Virus record (IMG/VR): IMGVR_UViG_3300027720_000001
Span: 1 to 45,081 of that record
Length of the DNA stretch: 45,081 nt
Direction: 5' to 3' (one strand)
From: a virus
The position numbers and the translations under genes are program-made. Under the pieces are notes generated by a model. It was given only the letters and a program-made list of their open reading frames with translations. It was not told where the DNA came from and ran no database searches. This document shows, piece by piece, positions 1 to 6,866 of the stretch; within the stretch, counting starts at the first letter, position 1, and each line of letters starts with the position of its first letter.

Positions 1-127
1 AGATGCTTCAAACCAACGTAACGGTAAACATACAATGTCGTTTACTTACGTAATCAAAACAAAAGAGCCTGCATTGACTTACACAGGCGCAATTCCAGCA
101 TAATATGATACAGGTAAAAGATAAATA
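1..127. repeat. Contig-end overlap, left copy
   Basis: These 127 bases are identical to 44955-45081. The repeat carries the last codons of the gene starting at 44518 and the first codons of the gene at 105, so joining the ends restores an unbroken gene order. A length of exactly 127 equals a common assembler k-mer, so this is most simply a circular-contig overlap and not a physical terminal repeat of the virion DNA (inference). Confidence 0.93.
2..103 (+). CDS. 3' end of 179-aa virion protein (duplicate of 44518-45057 end)
   Basis: This partial reading frame begins at the window edge and ends with TAA at 101-103. It repeats the last 33 codons of the gene at 44518-45057 because of the contig-end overlap. 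It is not a separate gene. The next gene starts one base after its stop. Confidence 0.9.
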   Translation, partial: DASNQRNGKHTMSFTYVIKTKEPALTYTGAIPA

Positions 128-407
128 TAAGTCTTTGCCAGTACATAAGGAATTAAACGGTAAACGGGTGGCGATTGGTGGAGATATTACAATCAATCAA
201 ACGCCGCCCGCATTGCCTAAAATCATTAAAGAGTGTACTGAAAGCGAGTATCAAGAGTTATATGATAGCGGTTTAACACTCTTTTTTGACCTAGTGGAAA
301 ACAAGGCAAAGCAAACAAACAAAAAAGCAAAAAAGGAAGTAGAAAATGACGAAGCAAACACCAATGCCGACACTATACTACCCGATTCCGAACACGGTAT
401 CGAGTAA
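105..407 (+). CDS. Small head-module protein, unknown
   Basis: A 100-aa protein between the 179-aa virion protein and the portal. It begins MIQVKDKYKSLPVHKELNG and ends in a lysine-rich then acidic stretch. No known domain is recognised. It starts one base after the upstream stop and overlaps the portal start by 62 bp, so it belongs to the late head operon. A minor head or completion role is only inferred from position. Confidence 0.7.
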   Translation: MIQVKDKYKSLPVHKELNGKRVAIGGDITINQTPPALPKIIKECTESEYQELYDSGLTLFFDLVENKAKQTNKKAKKEVENDEANTNADTILPDSEHGIE

Positions 408-1647
408 AGATTTTGAACTCATTTCAAAAGAGTTCAATATTATTCCGTATTTTGGCATTAGCGAGTTTCAAAGTCATGGTATTTTACAGACCTTATTTGA
501 CCTATCACAGTACAGCCCTACAAAGGCAGCAGTTACCAATGGCATTATGGATTATGCTTTTGGCGGCTCTATCAAATTTGTAGGGCGTACTTTTGAGGGT
601 ATTGATACAACCGATGTAGTAAATAATACCGTTCAACTATCTGAAATTACACAGATAGTTGAAGTACTTACAAGAGCGGGTTTAAGTGCGCCGCAAATTA
701 TAGCTATTTCGAGACATTTAGAGTTACATTTAAACGTTTGCGGTAACGCTTACTTGCACTACAAGGAAGTGACCGTATTAGGAGTTACCAAAATTTATCT
801 TTCAGTCATACACCCATTGAAAGCCGCTATCAAACAAGATCTGTTTAATACTAGCTTAGTGGTTACAGACAAATGGGATAAAAAATACTGGTCTAAATTC
901 CCTCCGCAAAACATTGCACTATATCCCGAATTTTCAAACCCTGAACGAAGCGTAAAAGAAACGGTCTTCCATTTAAAGACTGTCAAAGATGATAGTGACT
1001 ACTACGGACGACCTAATCTAAGTTCAATGTATTGGCAGTTTATCGAGGCTAATATGGCTATGAAAGTCAATAAAATTAGCTCTCAGGACTTTGTAGCAGC
1101 TTATATGTTATTAGTCGAGGCTATGCCGCCTGGAGATGGTAACGAGGATATTTCAAAACAGAATGCTGCTAACTTGCTGATGCAGCTAGCGACAATAAAA
1201 GGTGGTGGCGATAAAGCGAAAAGTATTATAGTTTCAGAGTATGCACACGGAGGTAAAGAGCCTAAACTATTGAATTTTGATTTAGTAAGAGATAGCGCAT
1301 ACGAAGCGCACGTAATGAGCACGGCAGAAAGTGAAATTATCAAGTCTGAAAATTACCAAGCAGAATTAGTAGGGGGGAGTCGCACAAAGTCAAGTATTGG
1401 AGGGGATAAAACTATCATTTATAAAATGCTTACAGTAAACGAAATGCTAATTAAACCAAAACAAGATAAGATGTCTGACTTTTGGTCTGTAATTTTCGCC
1501 AATGTAAGCAATGCAATAAATGACGACACACTAAATAAATATCAAGTCAAATTTAGCGATAAGATAGACGGCTTGGTTAAGTCTATGACCGCAATAAATC
1601 AAACTCAAAACAATGGCACTATACCAAACGATATTACAGCCGTATGA
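346..1647 (+). CDS. Portal protein
   Basis: A 433-aa protein with the layout of HK97-type phage portals, the dodecameric ring at the head vertex through which DNA enters. Seen: an NAYLHY segment near residue 135, a YGRP motif near 222, and a glutamine- and lysine-rich C terminus. Length is normal for the family. The ATG at 346 lies inside the preceding gene and the 3' end overlaps the next by 35 bp, typical of a tightly packed late operon. The portal follows the capsid gene here, the reverse of the usual order. The family call rests on recognition of the pattern, not on a search. Confidence 0.75.
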   Translation: MTKQTPMPTLYYPIPNTVSSKDFELISKEFNIIPYFGISEFQSHGILQTLFDLSQYSPTKAAVTNGIMDYAFGGSIKFVGRTFEGIDTTDVVNNTVQLSEITQIVEVLTRAGLSAPQIIAISRHLELHLNVCGNAYLHYKEVTVLGVTKIYLSVIHPLKAAIKQDLFNTSLVVTDKWDKKYWSKFPPQNIALYPEFSNPERSVKETVFHLKTVKDDSDYYGRPNLSSMYWQFIEANMAMKVNKISSQDFVAAYMLLVEAMPPGDGNEDISKQNAANLLMQLATIKGGGDKAKSIIVSEYAHGGKEPKLLNFDLVRDSAYEAHVMSTAESEIIKSENYQAELVGGSRTKSSIGGDKTIIYKMLTVNEMLIKPKQDKMSDFWSVIFANVSNAINDDTLNKYQVKFSDKIDGLVKSMTAINQTQNNGTIPNDITAV

Positions 1648-2299
1648 GGTTATAGAGCTATGTGATATTAGCGACTATACGCCCGTTTGCACTATAAAGA
1701 AAATTGCTAGCATCGAAACAAAAGAGTTTAGAGACTGTATAGGTAAAGACCTTTATGCTGCAATGTTAGTGGACTTAATTGATTATACAGGCACTCAGGG
1801 GTATTCAGGTACGGCAAACTATGTAGTAAATGACTTGGTAATGTTTAGCGGCTTTGTTTATGTGTGTATAGCTAGTACAACTGGAAACACACCGTCTAAT
1901 CTAAACTATTGGGAACGTGCGCCAAAGTTTACAACAGCTAAATATAATGACATTTGGTTAAGTGGTTTCATGGGTGCTTATGTCGCTTATTCCGTTCTTA
2001 ATGCAACGGCAGCATACCGAGAAACACAATGGACAGCGCAGGGCTTAACAGTTAAACAAGGTAGTGACTTTATTGCAGCGTCTAGCAAGTCAGTAGATAG
2101 GCTTGTAAGCGCGACTAATGCAGATATAGCGACAAATTACGCTAACATGGTGGACTTTATGAAAGAAAATGAAACGGAATGGGCACTTGCCACTAGGATA
2201 ATCAAACCCGCTTCATGTAATTGTGGTAATGGTTGCGCATCAAATACAGGCTGCTTATCGTTAAAGCAAAAGAAGAATAATCCTATAAACTTCTATTAG
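1613..2299 (+). CDS. Head-tail connector-like protein with CBM5/12-like insert
   Basis: A 228-aa protein directly downstream of the portal. Its N-terminal part (about 1-60) and helical middle fit a head-completion/adaptor protein. Residues about 66-105 form an insert with the pattern Y-x-V-x-D-L-V, then YVC, then a TTG-x-x-P segment and YWE, which resembles the small chitin-binding-like modules (CBM5/12 type) seen in phage structural proteins. The C terminus carries a cysteine cluster (CNCGNGC, about 205-211). It overlaps the portal by 35 bp. The adaptor role is inferred from position; the insert could be surface-exposed on the virion. Confidence 0.55.
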   Translation: MALYQTILQPYEVIELCDISDYTPVCTIKKIASIETKEFRDCIGKDLYAAMLVDLIDYTGTQGYSGTANYVVNDLVMFSGFVYVCIASTTGNTPSNLNYWERAPKFTTAKYNDIWLSGFMGAYVAYSVLNATAAYRETQWTAQGLTVKQGSDFIAASSKSVDRLVSATNADIATNYANMVDFMKENETEWALATRIIKPASCNCGNGCASNTGCLSLKQKKNNPINFY

Positions 2300-2300
2300 T

Positions 2301-2579
2301 ATGTCATTAGGAAAATACATAACAGACAGCGTCATAAACTTGCTTAAAAATAGCTCTAAATTAGTACCTAGTGAACTAAAAGAGCAACGCCTTGCAATAT
2401 GTAACGGCTGCGAAAATAAAGGCATAGTAGAGTCTTTACCGCTTATGAAGTGCGAAGGCTGCACTTTGTGCGGCTGTCCACTTGAAACAATAACCTCAAT
2501 AGATAAAAACGTTTTACTTGGCAAGGCTTTATGTAAGGCTAACAAGTGGAGCGAAATTGATAAACAATATTTAAAATAA
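2301..2579 (+). CDS. Small zinc-ribbon-like protein
   Basis: A 92-aa protein with cysteines paired as a zinc ribbon: CNGC near residue 35 and CEGCTLCGCP near 51-60, plus a further Cys near 80 in an ALCKANKW segment. This spacing suggests bound zinc. It lies one base after the connector gene and four bases before the next gene. Similar small Cys-rich proteins occur in phage structural operons, but the function is unknown. Confidence 0.65.
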   Translation: MSLGKYITDSVINLLKNSSKLVPSELKEQRLAICNGCENKGIVESLPLMKCEGCTLCGCPLETITSIDKNVLLGKALCKANKWSEIDKQYLK

Positions 2580-2583
2580 AGAT

Positions 2584-2877
2584 ATGCAAACTCCCAATAG
2601 ATTTTCACGCAATGCTTCATTCTTAGTAATTAGTGTTTATGATTCAGTTGAAGATATTAATCAGCGTATAGATAGCCTACCTAATGCGCAATGGTCACTC
2701 CGAAATGTGGAGCGGTTTGTAAATGAATTAGACAATGAAGATGCACGTATTACTATTAGTAATGGTAATATTCGCCAATATACATTCGCAGCGTCTCAGG
2801 CTTGGTTAGATATTGAAGGCACGCCCTTACAAACCGCAAACCTAGACGAAGTACTTGATTTTTTTATGAACCCGTAG
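2584..2877 (+). CDS. Virion/connector protein, zero-frame product of a putative -1 frameshift gene
   Basis: A 97-aa protein with no recognised family. It is mixed alpha/beta and ends DFFMNP. Just before its stop lies a run of seven T (2859-2865) in the phase gaT-TTT-TTT. A -1 slip there continues into the open frame that ends at 3245 and gives a fusion of about 220 aa. The open frame downstream has no good start codon of its own, which supports one recoded gene or a one-base deletion in a homopolymer. Confidence 0.65.
   Translation: MQTPNRFSRNASFLVISVYDSVEDINQRIDSLPNAQWSLRNVERFVNELDNEDARITISNGNIRQYTFAASQAWLDIEGTPLQTANLDEVLDFFMNP
2859..2865 (+). promoter_or_regulatory. Putative -1 ribosomal frameshift heptamer TTTTTTT
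   Basis: Seven T in the correct phase for X-XXY-YYZ slippage (gaT TTT TTT atg). After slipping, translation proceeds at 2865 with TAT GAA CCC and stays open to 3245. The same kind of poly-T site is used by the tail chaperone genes at 30685. A one-base loss or a sequencing error in the homopolymer is the main alternative. Confidence 0.55.
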
Positions 2878-3245
2878 CAGCTAGCCCAACTGACTACGGT
2901 GTGTATCAATGTGCAATTGAGTACACGGGCAACGGCAACCCATTACAGCAAGCCTTATTGAACGATATTACAGTAAATGGTAATATTTATTCATCGTCTT
3001 CTTTGTTGTCTAACTTTACATCTATAAAAACCGACATAAGTGATTCGTTAGATGCCGAAGCTATTACTTATAGTCAAGTGTTTATATCAATGGCTAATAG
3101 TGGTAATATTACGGCTAATACTGGCAGCATTCTAGCCCATGTAACTATATTCTACCCTAGCATTGAGCTTATTGACATGACGCTTGGAATGTCAATAAAC
3201 GGCGCAAATCAATCTATTTTACTAGAAAAAATACCGACGACATAA
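2865..3245 (+). CDS. -1 frame extension of the 2584 gene
   Basis: The open frame runs from the slippery site to TAA at 3243-3245, 126 codons. The first usable start would be GTG at 2901, but the 12 codons before it (EPVAASPTDYG region) already read as ordinary protein, and there is no upstream stop after 2858. The encoded segment is rich in Ser, Thr, Asn and Ile and looks like a beta-structured virion protein. No family is recognised. I infer that it is the C-terminal part of a frameshift product; independent initiation at GTG remains possible. Confidence 0.6.
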   Translation, partial: YEPVAASPTDYGVYQCAIEYTGNGNPLQQALLNDITVNGNIYSSSSLLSNFTSIKTDISDSLDAEAITYSQVFISMANSGNITANTGSILAHVTIFYPSIELIDMTLGMSINGANQSILLEKIPTT

Positions 3246-3246
3246 C

Positions 3247-3564
3247 ATGATACCCAAAGAATTACTAGACACGCTTGGTAAAAGCGGCGGAAAAATGGCA
3301 TGGCTTGGTAGCCCTGTTATAGCCTTAATGTTTTATATGCTGATTGACTGGAATAGAGACTTAACGACTGAAAATATTAAGTATCACAACAAAGTCATTC
3401 AACTAGATACTATCTGTAAAATGATGGAGGTAAAAGTCGCAAATTGCGAACGTTACACCCGTGACGCAGTTGATAGATTTATTGATTGTACGGAGGAGAA
3501 AGAGGATTTAATGGAGCAAAACCGAGAATTTCAAACACGTCTCAAATTACGAGGCATAAACTAA
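3247..3564 (+). CDS. Putative holin or membrane-anchored lysis protein
   Basis: A 105-aa protein with one predicted membrane helix (about residues 18-34, AWLGSPVIALMFYMLIDW) followed by a charged, probably coiled-coil region. It starts one base after the connector gene and precedes the cationic 3572 protein and the M15 peptidase, so holin or spanin-like function is likely from context. Single-helix proteins with a cytoplasmic coil also serve as envelope-spanning proteins, so the exact lysis role is open. Confidence 0.55.
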   Translation: MIPKELLDTLGKSGGKMAWLGSPVIALMFYMLIDWNRDLTTENIKYHNKVIQLDTICKMMEVKVANCERYTRDAVDRFIDCTEEKEDLMEQNREFQTRLKLRGIN

Positions 3565-3571
3565 TAATCTT

Positions 3572-3898
3572 ATGAAAGTAGGAGATAAAGTAATTTTAAA
3601 ACAAGCTATGCAGCTAATTCCTGCAAATGCTAGCACCCCACGAGGCGCAGACCTTCGCAACTTCGACAAGGGCGCACAATTTGACCTAATCGGTATCAGT
3701 GGCGAAAAGGCTACGGTAAAAGATAGTGACGGTAACTTTTGGACGGTCTTGTTAGAGTTCTTAGGCTTAGTTCAGGAAGTCTCACAGATTGACGGCAATA
3801 TTACTATTAATGAAGGCATAGGTTTAGGTAAGCGCATTGTGAACTGGTTTAAATCACTAGGGAATATTAAGCTACCTAGTTGGTTACGTAAAAAATAG
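3572..3898 (+). CDS. SH3-like protein with cationic amphipathic tail, lysis cassette
   Basis: A 108-aa protein. The first 70 residues have an SH3/KOW-like alternation (VGDKVILK, then GEKATVKDSDGNFWTV). The last 25 residues contain regularly spaced Lys, Trp and Leu (GKRIVNWFKSLGNI and SWLRKK), which would form a basic amphipathic helix. It sits between the putative holin and the endolysin. A role in membrane disruption or in binding the wall is a guess from composition and position. Confidence 0.5.
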   Translation: MKVGDKVILKQAMQLIPANASTPRGADLRNFDKGAQFDLIGISGEKATVKDSDGNFWTVLLEFLGLVQEVSQIDGNITINEGIGLGKRIVNWFKSLGNIKLPSWLRKK

Positions 3899-3920
3899 TA
3901 CAACGTATTGCAAAATTATC

Positions 3921-3999
3921 TATCTTTGCAGTATCGTTAATCGAGTAATAATAAATATCATCTAAAAGCCTTTCTTTACACACGTATTGAAAGGCTTTT
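3921..3999 (+). promoter_or_regulatory. Promoter followed by a hairpin in the endolysin leader
   Basis: TATCTTTG at 3921-3928 matches the Bacteroidetes -7 box; the -33 region is weak. Transcription would start near 3935. At 3964-3974 AAAAGCCTTTC pairs with GAAAGGCTTTT at 3989-3999 (11 bp), and T residues continue. The hairpin lies between the promoter and the M15 start at 4017. It may attenuate the lysin transcript or end a roughly 65-nt RNA. Confidence 0.5.
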
Positions 4000-4016
4000 G
4001 TTTTAATCCCAAACGT

Positions 4017-4466
4017 ATGAAAAACAAATACCTTAGCCCGCACTTTACTTATAATGAGTTTGTAATTTCACAGACCGCAATTCGCAAAGGCATAGATAAC
4101 ACCCCCACACCTGAAATATTAGCCCGTATGGCAACATTATGCGTAGAGCTAATGGAAAAGGTCAGGGCTTTAAAAGGATTCCCTATATCGGTCAGTAGCG
4201 GCTACCGTTGTGACCGTCTGAACCGTGCCGTAGGTGGCAGCGGAACTTCACAGCATAGACTAGGCGAGGCTTGTGATTTTGTGATAAACGGCTTGACAGT
4301 AGAAGAGGCTTACCAACTCATTAAAAACAGCGGTATTGAATTTGACCAACTTATTCAAGAGTTTGATAGTTGGATTCATATTTCATTCCGTAAAGGTAAA
4401 AACCGCCGTATATGTACACGGGCTACTACTGGCGAAAGGCGTACTATTTACACACCCGACTTATAG
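4017..4466 (+). CDS. Endolysin, peptidase M15 family
   Basis: A 149-aa zinc D,D/L,D-peptidase that would cut peptidoglycan cross-links at lysis. The SGYRC segment at 61-65, the SQHRLGEACD segment at 78-87 and SWIHISF at 118-124 give the M15 zinc ligands H80, D87 and H121. There is no signal peptide, so export depends on the upstream membrane protein. The ATG at 4017 is chosen because an upstream TTG at 3987 would begin inside the leader hairpin. Length is full for a single-domain M15_3-type endolysin. Confidence 0.88.
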   Translation: MKNKYLSPHFTYNEFVISQTAIRKGIDNTPTPEILARMATLCVELMEKVRALKGFPISVSSGYRCDRLNRAVGGSGTSQHRLGEACDFVINGLTVEEAYQLIKNSGIEFDQLIQEFDSWIHISFRKGKNRRICTRATTGERRTIYTPDL

Positions 4467-4483
4467 AGTAACCACAAATAAAT

Positions 4484-4516
4484 AACGCCCGCTTCTTTCG
4501 AGGTGGGCGTTTTGGT
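4484..4516. terminator. Bidirectional terminator between convergent operons
   Basis: AACGCCC at 4484-4490 pairs with GGGCGTT at 4505-4511, followed by a T-rich stretch. It lies between the rightward endolysin stop and the leftward gene ending at 4524, so it can stop both transcripts. Confidence 0.8.
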
Positions 4517-4523
4517 TTTATGG

Positions 4524-5069
4524 CTATTCTACTTCAAATAAATTCCAATGTCCTTCATGCTTAAATAGATTGTAGGGTAAGTAATATTCGTCATCATCGT
4601 TTACAACAAACTCACTAGATAACCAAGCGTCAGAATTTACAGAAGTTTGATTCCATGCAATAGCGATTAAGTCACTATCTATATTGTAAGTTTGCTCTAT
4701 TAAGTCAGCTTGCTCTTTTAATGATGTTTCGCCTTCAAATTCCCTAAACGCAATTAGCAGCTTAGGTATATCATCTTTCATAACTATGACGTTATCAAAA
4801 GTAGAGCCTAGTACTATATTGTCGGTATCTGAAATATTAGGACTATTGAATAAATCCCAAATTTCATTCATGGCTTGTCTATTGCTAGCGTCAGAAGTTC
4901 GACTATAAGGTAACTCCCTATTAGTAGCCCATGATGGAATATATTTAGGCAAGTATCTTTTCTCTATAATATCCCATATAGCACTTGCGCCACGAAAGGC
5001 ATTTTTTACTTCTGCAAAGTATTCCGCAGTTCCGTCTTTTTTAAACTTGTATAATTCTGTACTACTCAT
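4524..5069 (-). CDS. Hypothetical protein, last gene of leftward operon
   Basis: A 181-aa acidic protein, mostly soluble, ending NLFEVE. I recognise no domain; aromatic residues are frequent and there is no signal peptide or membrane helix. It is the promoter-distal gene of the leftward cluster driven from about 7220. Its leader carries a GCCGAAAGGC hairpin motif 8 nt before the ATG, shared with two other genes. Confidence 0.7.
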   Translation of the reverse strand: MSSTELYKFKKDGTAEYFAEVKNAFRGASAIWDIIEKRYLPKYIPSWATNRELPYSRTSDASNRQAMNEIWDLFNSPNISDTDNIVLGSTFDNVIVMKDDIPKLLIAFREFEGETSLKEQADLIEQTYNIDSDLIAIAWNQTSVNSDAWLSSEFVVNDDDEYYLPYNLFKHEGHWNLFEVE

Positions 5070-5077
5070 TTTATTTG

Positions 5078-5093
5078 ATTTGCGCCTTTCGGC
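5078..5093 (-). promoter_or_regulatory. GNRA-hairpin leader motif before the 5069 start
   Basis: On the minus strand the sequence reads GCCGAAAGGCGCAAAT, a 3-bp stem closed by a GAAA tetraloop plus a conserved GCAAAT tail, 8 nt before the start codon. Near-identical copies precede the starts at 40624 (-) and 8091 (+). It may guide translation initiation or bind a regulator. Confidence 0.5.
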
Positions 5094-5102
5094 TAGTTAA
5101 AG

Positions 5103-5291
5103 TTATTCTTCAAAGCTGTCTAACATCCAATAGGGTTGTTCTTTAAGACCTTGTACGTATTCTTGTACGGCATTTCTTTTTTGATTATCGGGTAGTAAAT
5201 CCCATTCATTTTCAGAGTAGCCCAAGTCTGCAATATCGACAGTTTCAGAGCTTGTTTTTTCGGACGCTTCGAGCGTGATTCTAATTTTCAT
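5103..5291 (-). CDS. Small acidic protein
   Basis: A 62-aa protein starting MKIRITLEASEKT with an LGYSENEWDLLPDNQK segment. Short beta strand, then a helix. The pattern 'LG-x-SE-x-EW-x-x-L' recalls a family of small proteins common in Bacteroidetes phages and plasmids (possibly DUF7167), but I am not certain of the name. Leftward operon, 11 bp downstream of the 5304 gene. Confidence 0.65.
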   Translation of the reverse strand: MKIRITLEASEKTSSETVDIADLGYSENEWDLLPDNQKRNAVQEYVQGLKEQPYWMLDSFEE

Positions 5292-5303
5292 AATCGGTTT
5301 TGT

Positions 5304-5726
5304 TTATTCAATCGGCAAGGCTAAGTCCTGACCGATGAGGTTGAAGATGTCGTAGTGTGCGCCTAGTAATACTTGGACTACTAAATAGGGCAAGCATTCA
5401 TAATTGAAATAATCTGTTGTAATGCCTTCGCCTTCTGTTGAGTGATTACCAAATCCCCTACTAGAATCATAGTAAAAATAAGCATCTTCCATTCTTATCA
5501 AGTCATTTATTTTTCGCTGATTATCTTCATTCATAGGGCGCAAAAGCGGCTTTGCATTATACTCTATTGCGGTTACTATATTCATTCCATTGATAAACAT
5601 AGTAGGCTGCCAATGCGTGAGCGTAGTAAAAAAGTCTTCATGTATTTCAGTACATTTTAAACGTAATTCATAAGGCAAATAAGCGCACCATTGCGCCAAT
5701 GTGATTGTTTTTTGGTCGTTATTCAT
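5304..5726 (-). CDS. Hypothetical protein
   Basis: A 140-aa soluble protein with many Tyr, Phe and Asn residues. No motif is recognised. It overlaps the upstream 5719 gene by 8 bp, so the two are probably translationally coupled. Lies in the middle of the leftward operon. Confidence 0.65.
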   Translation of the reverse strand: MNNDQKTITLAQWCAYLPYELRLKCTEIHEDFFTTLTHWQPTMFINGMNIVTAIEYNAKPLLRPMNEDNQRKINDLIRMEDAYFYYDSSRGFGNHSTEGEGITTDYFNYECLPYLVVQVLLGAHYDIFNLIGQDLALPIE

Positions 5727-5958
5727 GTGGTTGGTTTTGGTTAAATGATTTTTGAATTAGTTTGCGGTTTTTACGGTGTGCGAATTTAATGCGTTTTGCG
5801 TGCTTGCCTTTGGGCTCAAAGTCAATGCCGAAGCTTCGCATAAAGGTATCGTTGTAAAATTGCCTTATTCCAAAAGCTAATTTTCGCCGTCTATCTTTGC
5901 CTTGCATTGAAACAACCGCACACCTATAAAGAGCTTTTTGTAGTCTTGTTTTTTGCAT
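5719..5958 (-). CDS. Small basic protein
   Basis: A 79-aa protein rich in Lys and Arg (KDRRRKLAFG, then KGKHAKRIKFAHRKNRK), suggesting nucleic-acid binding. No family is recognised. It lies in the leftward operon and overlaps the next gene by 8 bp. Confidence 0.6.
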   Translation of the reverse strand: MQKTRLQKALYRCAVVSMQGKDRRRKLAFGIRQFYNDTFMRSFGIDFEPKGKHAKRIKFAHRKNRKLIQKSFNQNQPHE

Positions 5959-5972
5959 GGTTTACTGGATTA

Positions 5973-6185
5973 TTAGGCGAAATCGCCCGTCACTAAATGG
6001 TCTAAGATTATAGGCTTGCGGCTTTCTATCTTTTTGATTAAATCGCCCATTTCAGCAGCTAATTCACTACCATAAAATTGATTAGGCTGTTTATCTGCAA
6101 TACTTTCAAGCTTTTTGAATCGGTCTAAATCTTTTTGTGTGACCTCATATGCAATTTCCTTGTTGCAAAATACAATTATTGGCAT
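5973..6185 (-). CDS. Hypothetical protein
   Basis: A 70-aa protein, MPIIVFCNKEIAYEVTQ, with an amphipathic helical centre. No recognised domain. It is separated by 11 bp from the 6197 gene upstream in the same leftward operon. Confidence 0.6.
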   Translation of the reverse strand: MPIIVFCNKEIAYEVTQKDLDRFKKLESIADKQPNQFYGSELAAEMGDLIKKIESRKPIILDHLVTGDFA

Positions 6186-6196
6186 GGTTTATCATT

Positions 6197-6514
6197 TTAG
6201 TTTGGTTCAAAAATAGACACCCTGTTTCTTAGGATGTCGGTAATATTCCCGTTATTATCTATAACTTTTACAGACTTGTTTTTCATGTGAACTATACCGC
6301 CGTGAGATGCAAATAATTCAACTATACCGTCAATGTAAAAAACAGATATAGTATTATCACTAAAAGAAATAACGTGCATTTGCTTATAGGGGTATCCTAA
6401 CTGCCACTTAGTTTCTATTTCGACAATCTCTTTTAGAGCGTCTTTGTTTTGGCTATCTTTAAAAACAGCAACATCGCCCGACTTAGCGAGGGATAGGTTT
6501 ACGTTATTGTTCAT
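6197..6514 (-). CDS. Member of the phage's repeated SH3-like domain family
   Basis: A 105-aa protein with the pattern seen in several proteins of this phage: SGDVAVFKD near 13, beta strands ending in an ISVFYIDG segment, then a C-terminal strand KVIDNNG. Related units occur in the proteins at 20029 and 27392 and in the C termini of the proteins at 23516 and 26049. Function unknown; a small beta-barrel is inferred. It overlaps the ART-like gene by 11 bp. Confidence 0.6.
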   Translation of the reverse strand: MNNNVNLSLAKSGDVAVFKDSQNKDALKEIVEIETKWQLGYPYKQMHVISFSDNTISVFYIDGIVELFASHGGIVHMKNKSVKVIDNNGNITDILRNRVSIFEPN

Positions 6515-6830
6515 AATTTGGTAGGTTTAATACATTGCCTAAATCAAGCTCATAGTCTTCTATATCAAAAAGTGAAATAGGTATTGCGTTAGAATTTATT
6601 AGATGCTCTTTTAGTATGTCAGGCTGAAATATGCCACTAACTATATATGCTAATTCAATAGAGTAGATAAAACGCCCGTATTCTTTTGCTACGTCTTTTG
6701 ATACCGTAAAGAAAGTACCACTAGCAATATATCTATCATTTATCTTTACGGGACTACCATGATAAATAACATCAACTTCTGAGTTTGGATTATGAAATAT
6801 AGGGCTTAACCCTAATTCGGTTGGTTTCAT
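6504..6830 (-). CDS. Small ADP-ribosyltransferase-like protein
   Basis: A 108-aa protein with hallmarks of the ART fold (ART-PolyVal/PARP-like proteins): a YHGS motif at residues 23-26, GTFFT at 38-42, then AKEYG near 48-52 and the strand IYSIEL. In the family the His and Tyr contact NAD. A clear catalytic Glu is not obvious, so activity is uncertain. Such enzymes modify host proteins or RNA (for example T4 Alt and ModA), which fits an early takeover operon. The ATG at 6830 is chosen over a TTG at 6857. The protein is shorter than most ARTs. Confidence 0.5.
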   Translation of the reverse strand: MKPTELGLSPIFHNPNSEVDVIYHGSPVKINDRYIASGTFFTVSKDVAKEYGRFIYSIELAYIVSGIFQPDILKEHLINSNAIPISLFDIEDYELDLGNVLNLPNYEQ

Positions 6831-6866
6831 GATTAAAATTTGGTTTATCCTTTGCAATATTGCAGG

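Noticed and set aside
2901-3245. Independent gene starting at GTG 2901
   Set aside because: The frame is already open and protein-like upstream of the GTG back to the T run, which fits a frameshift product better than a new start.
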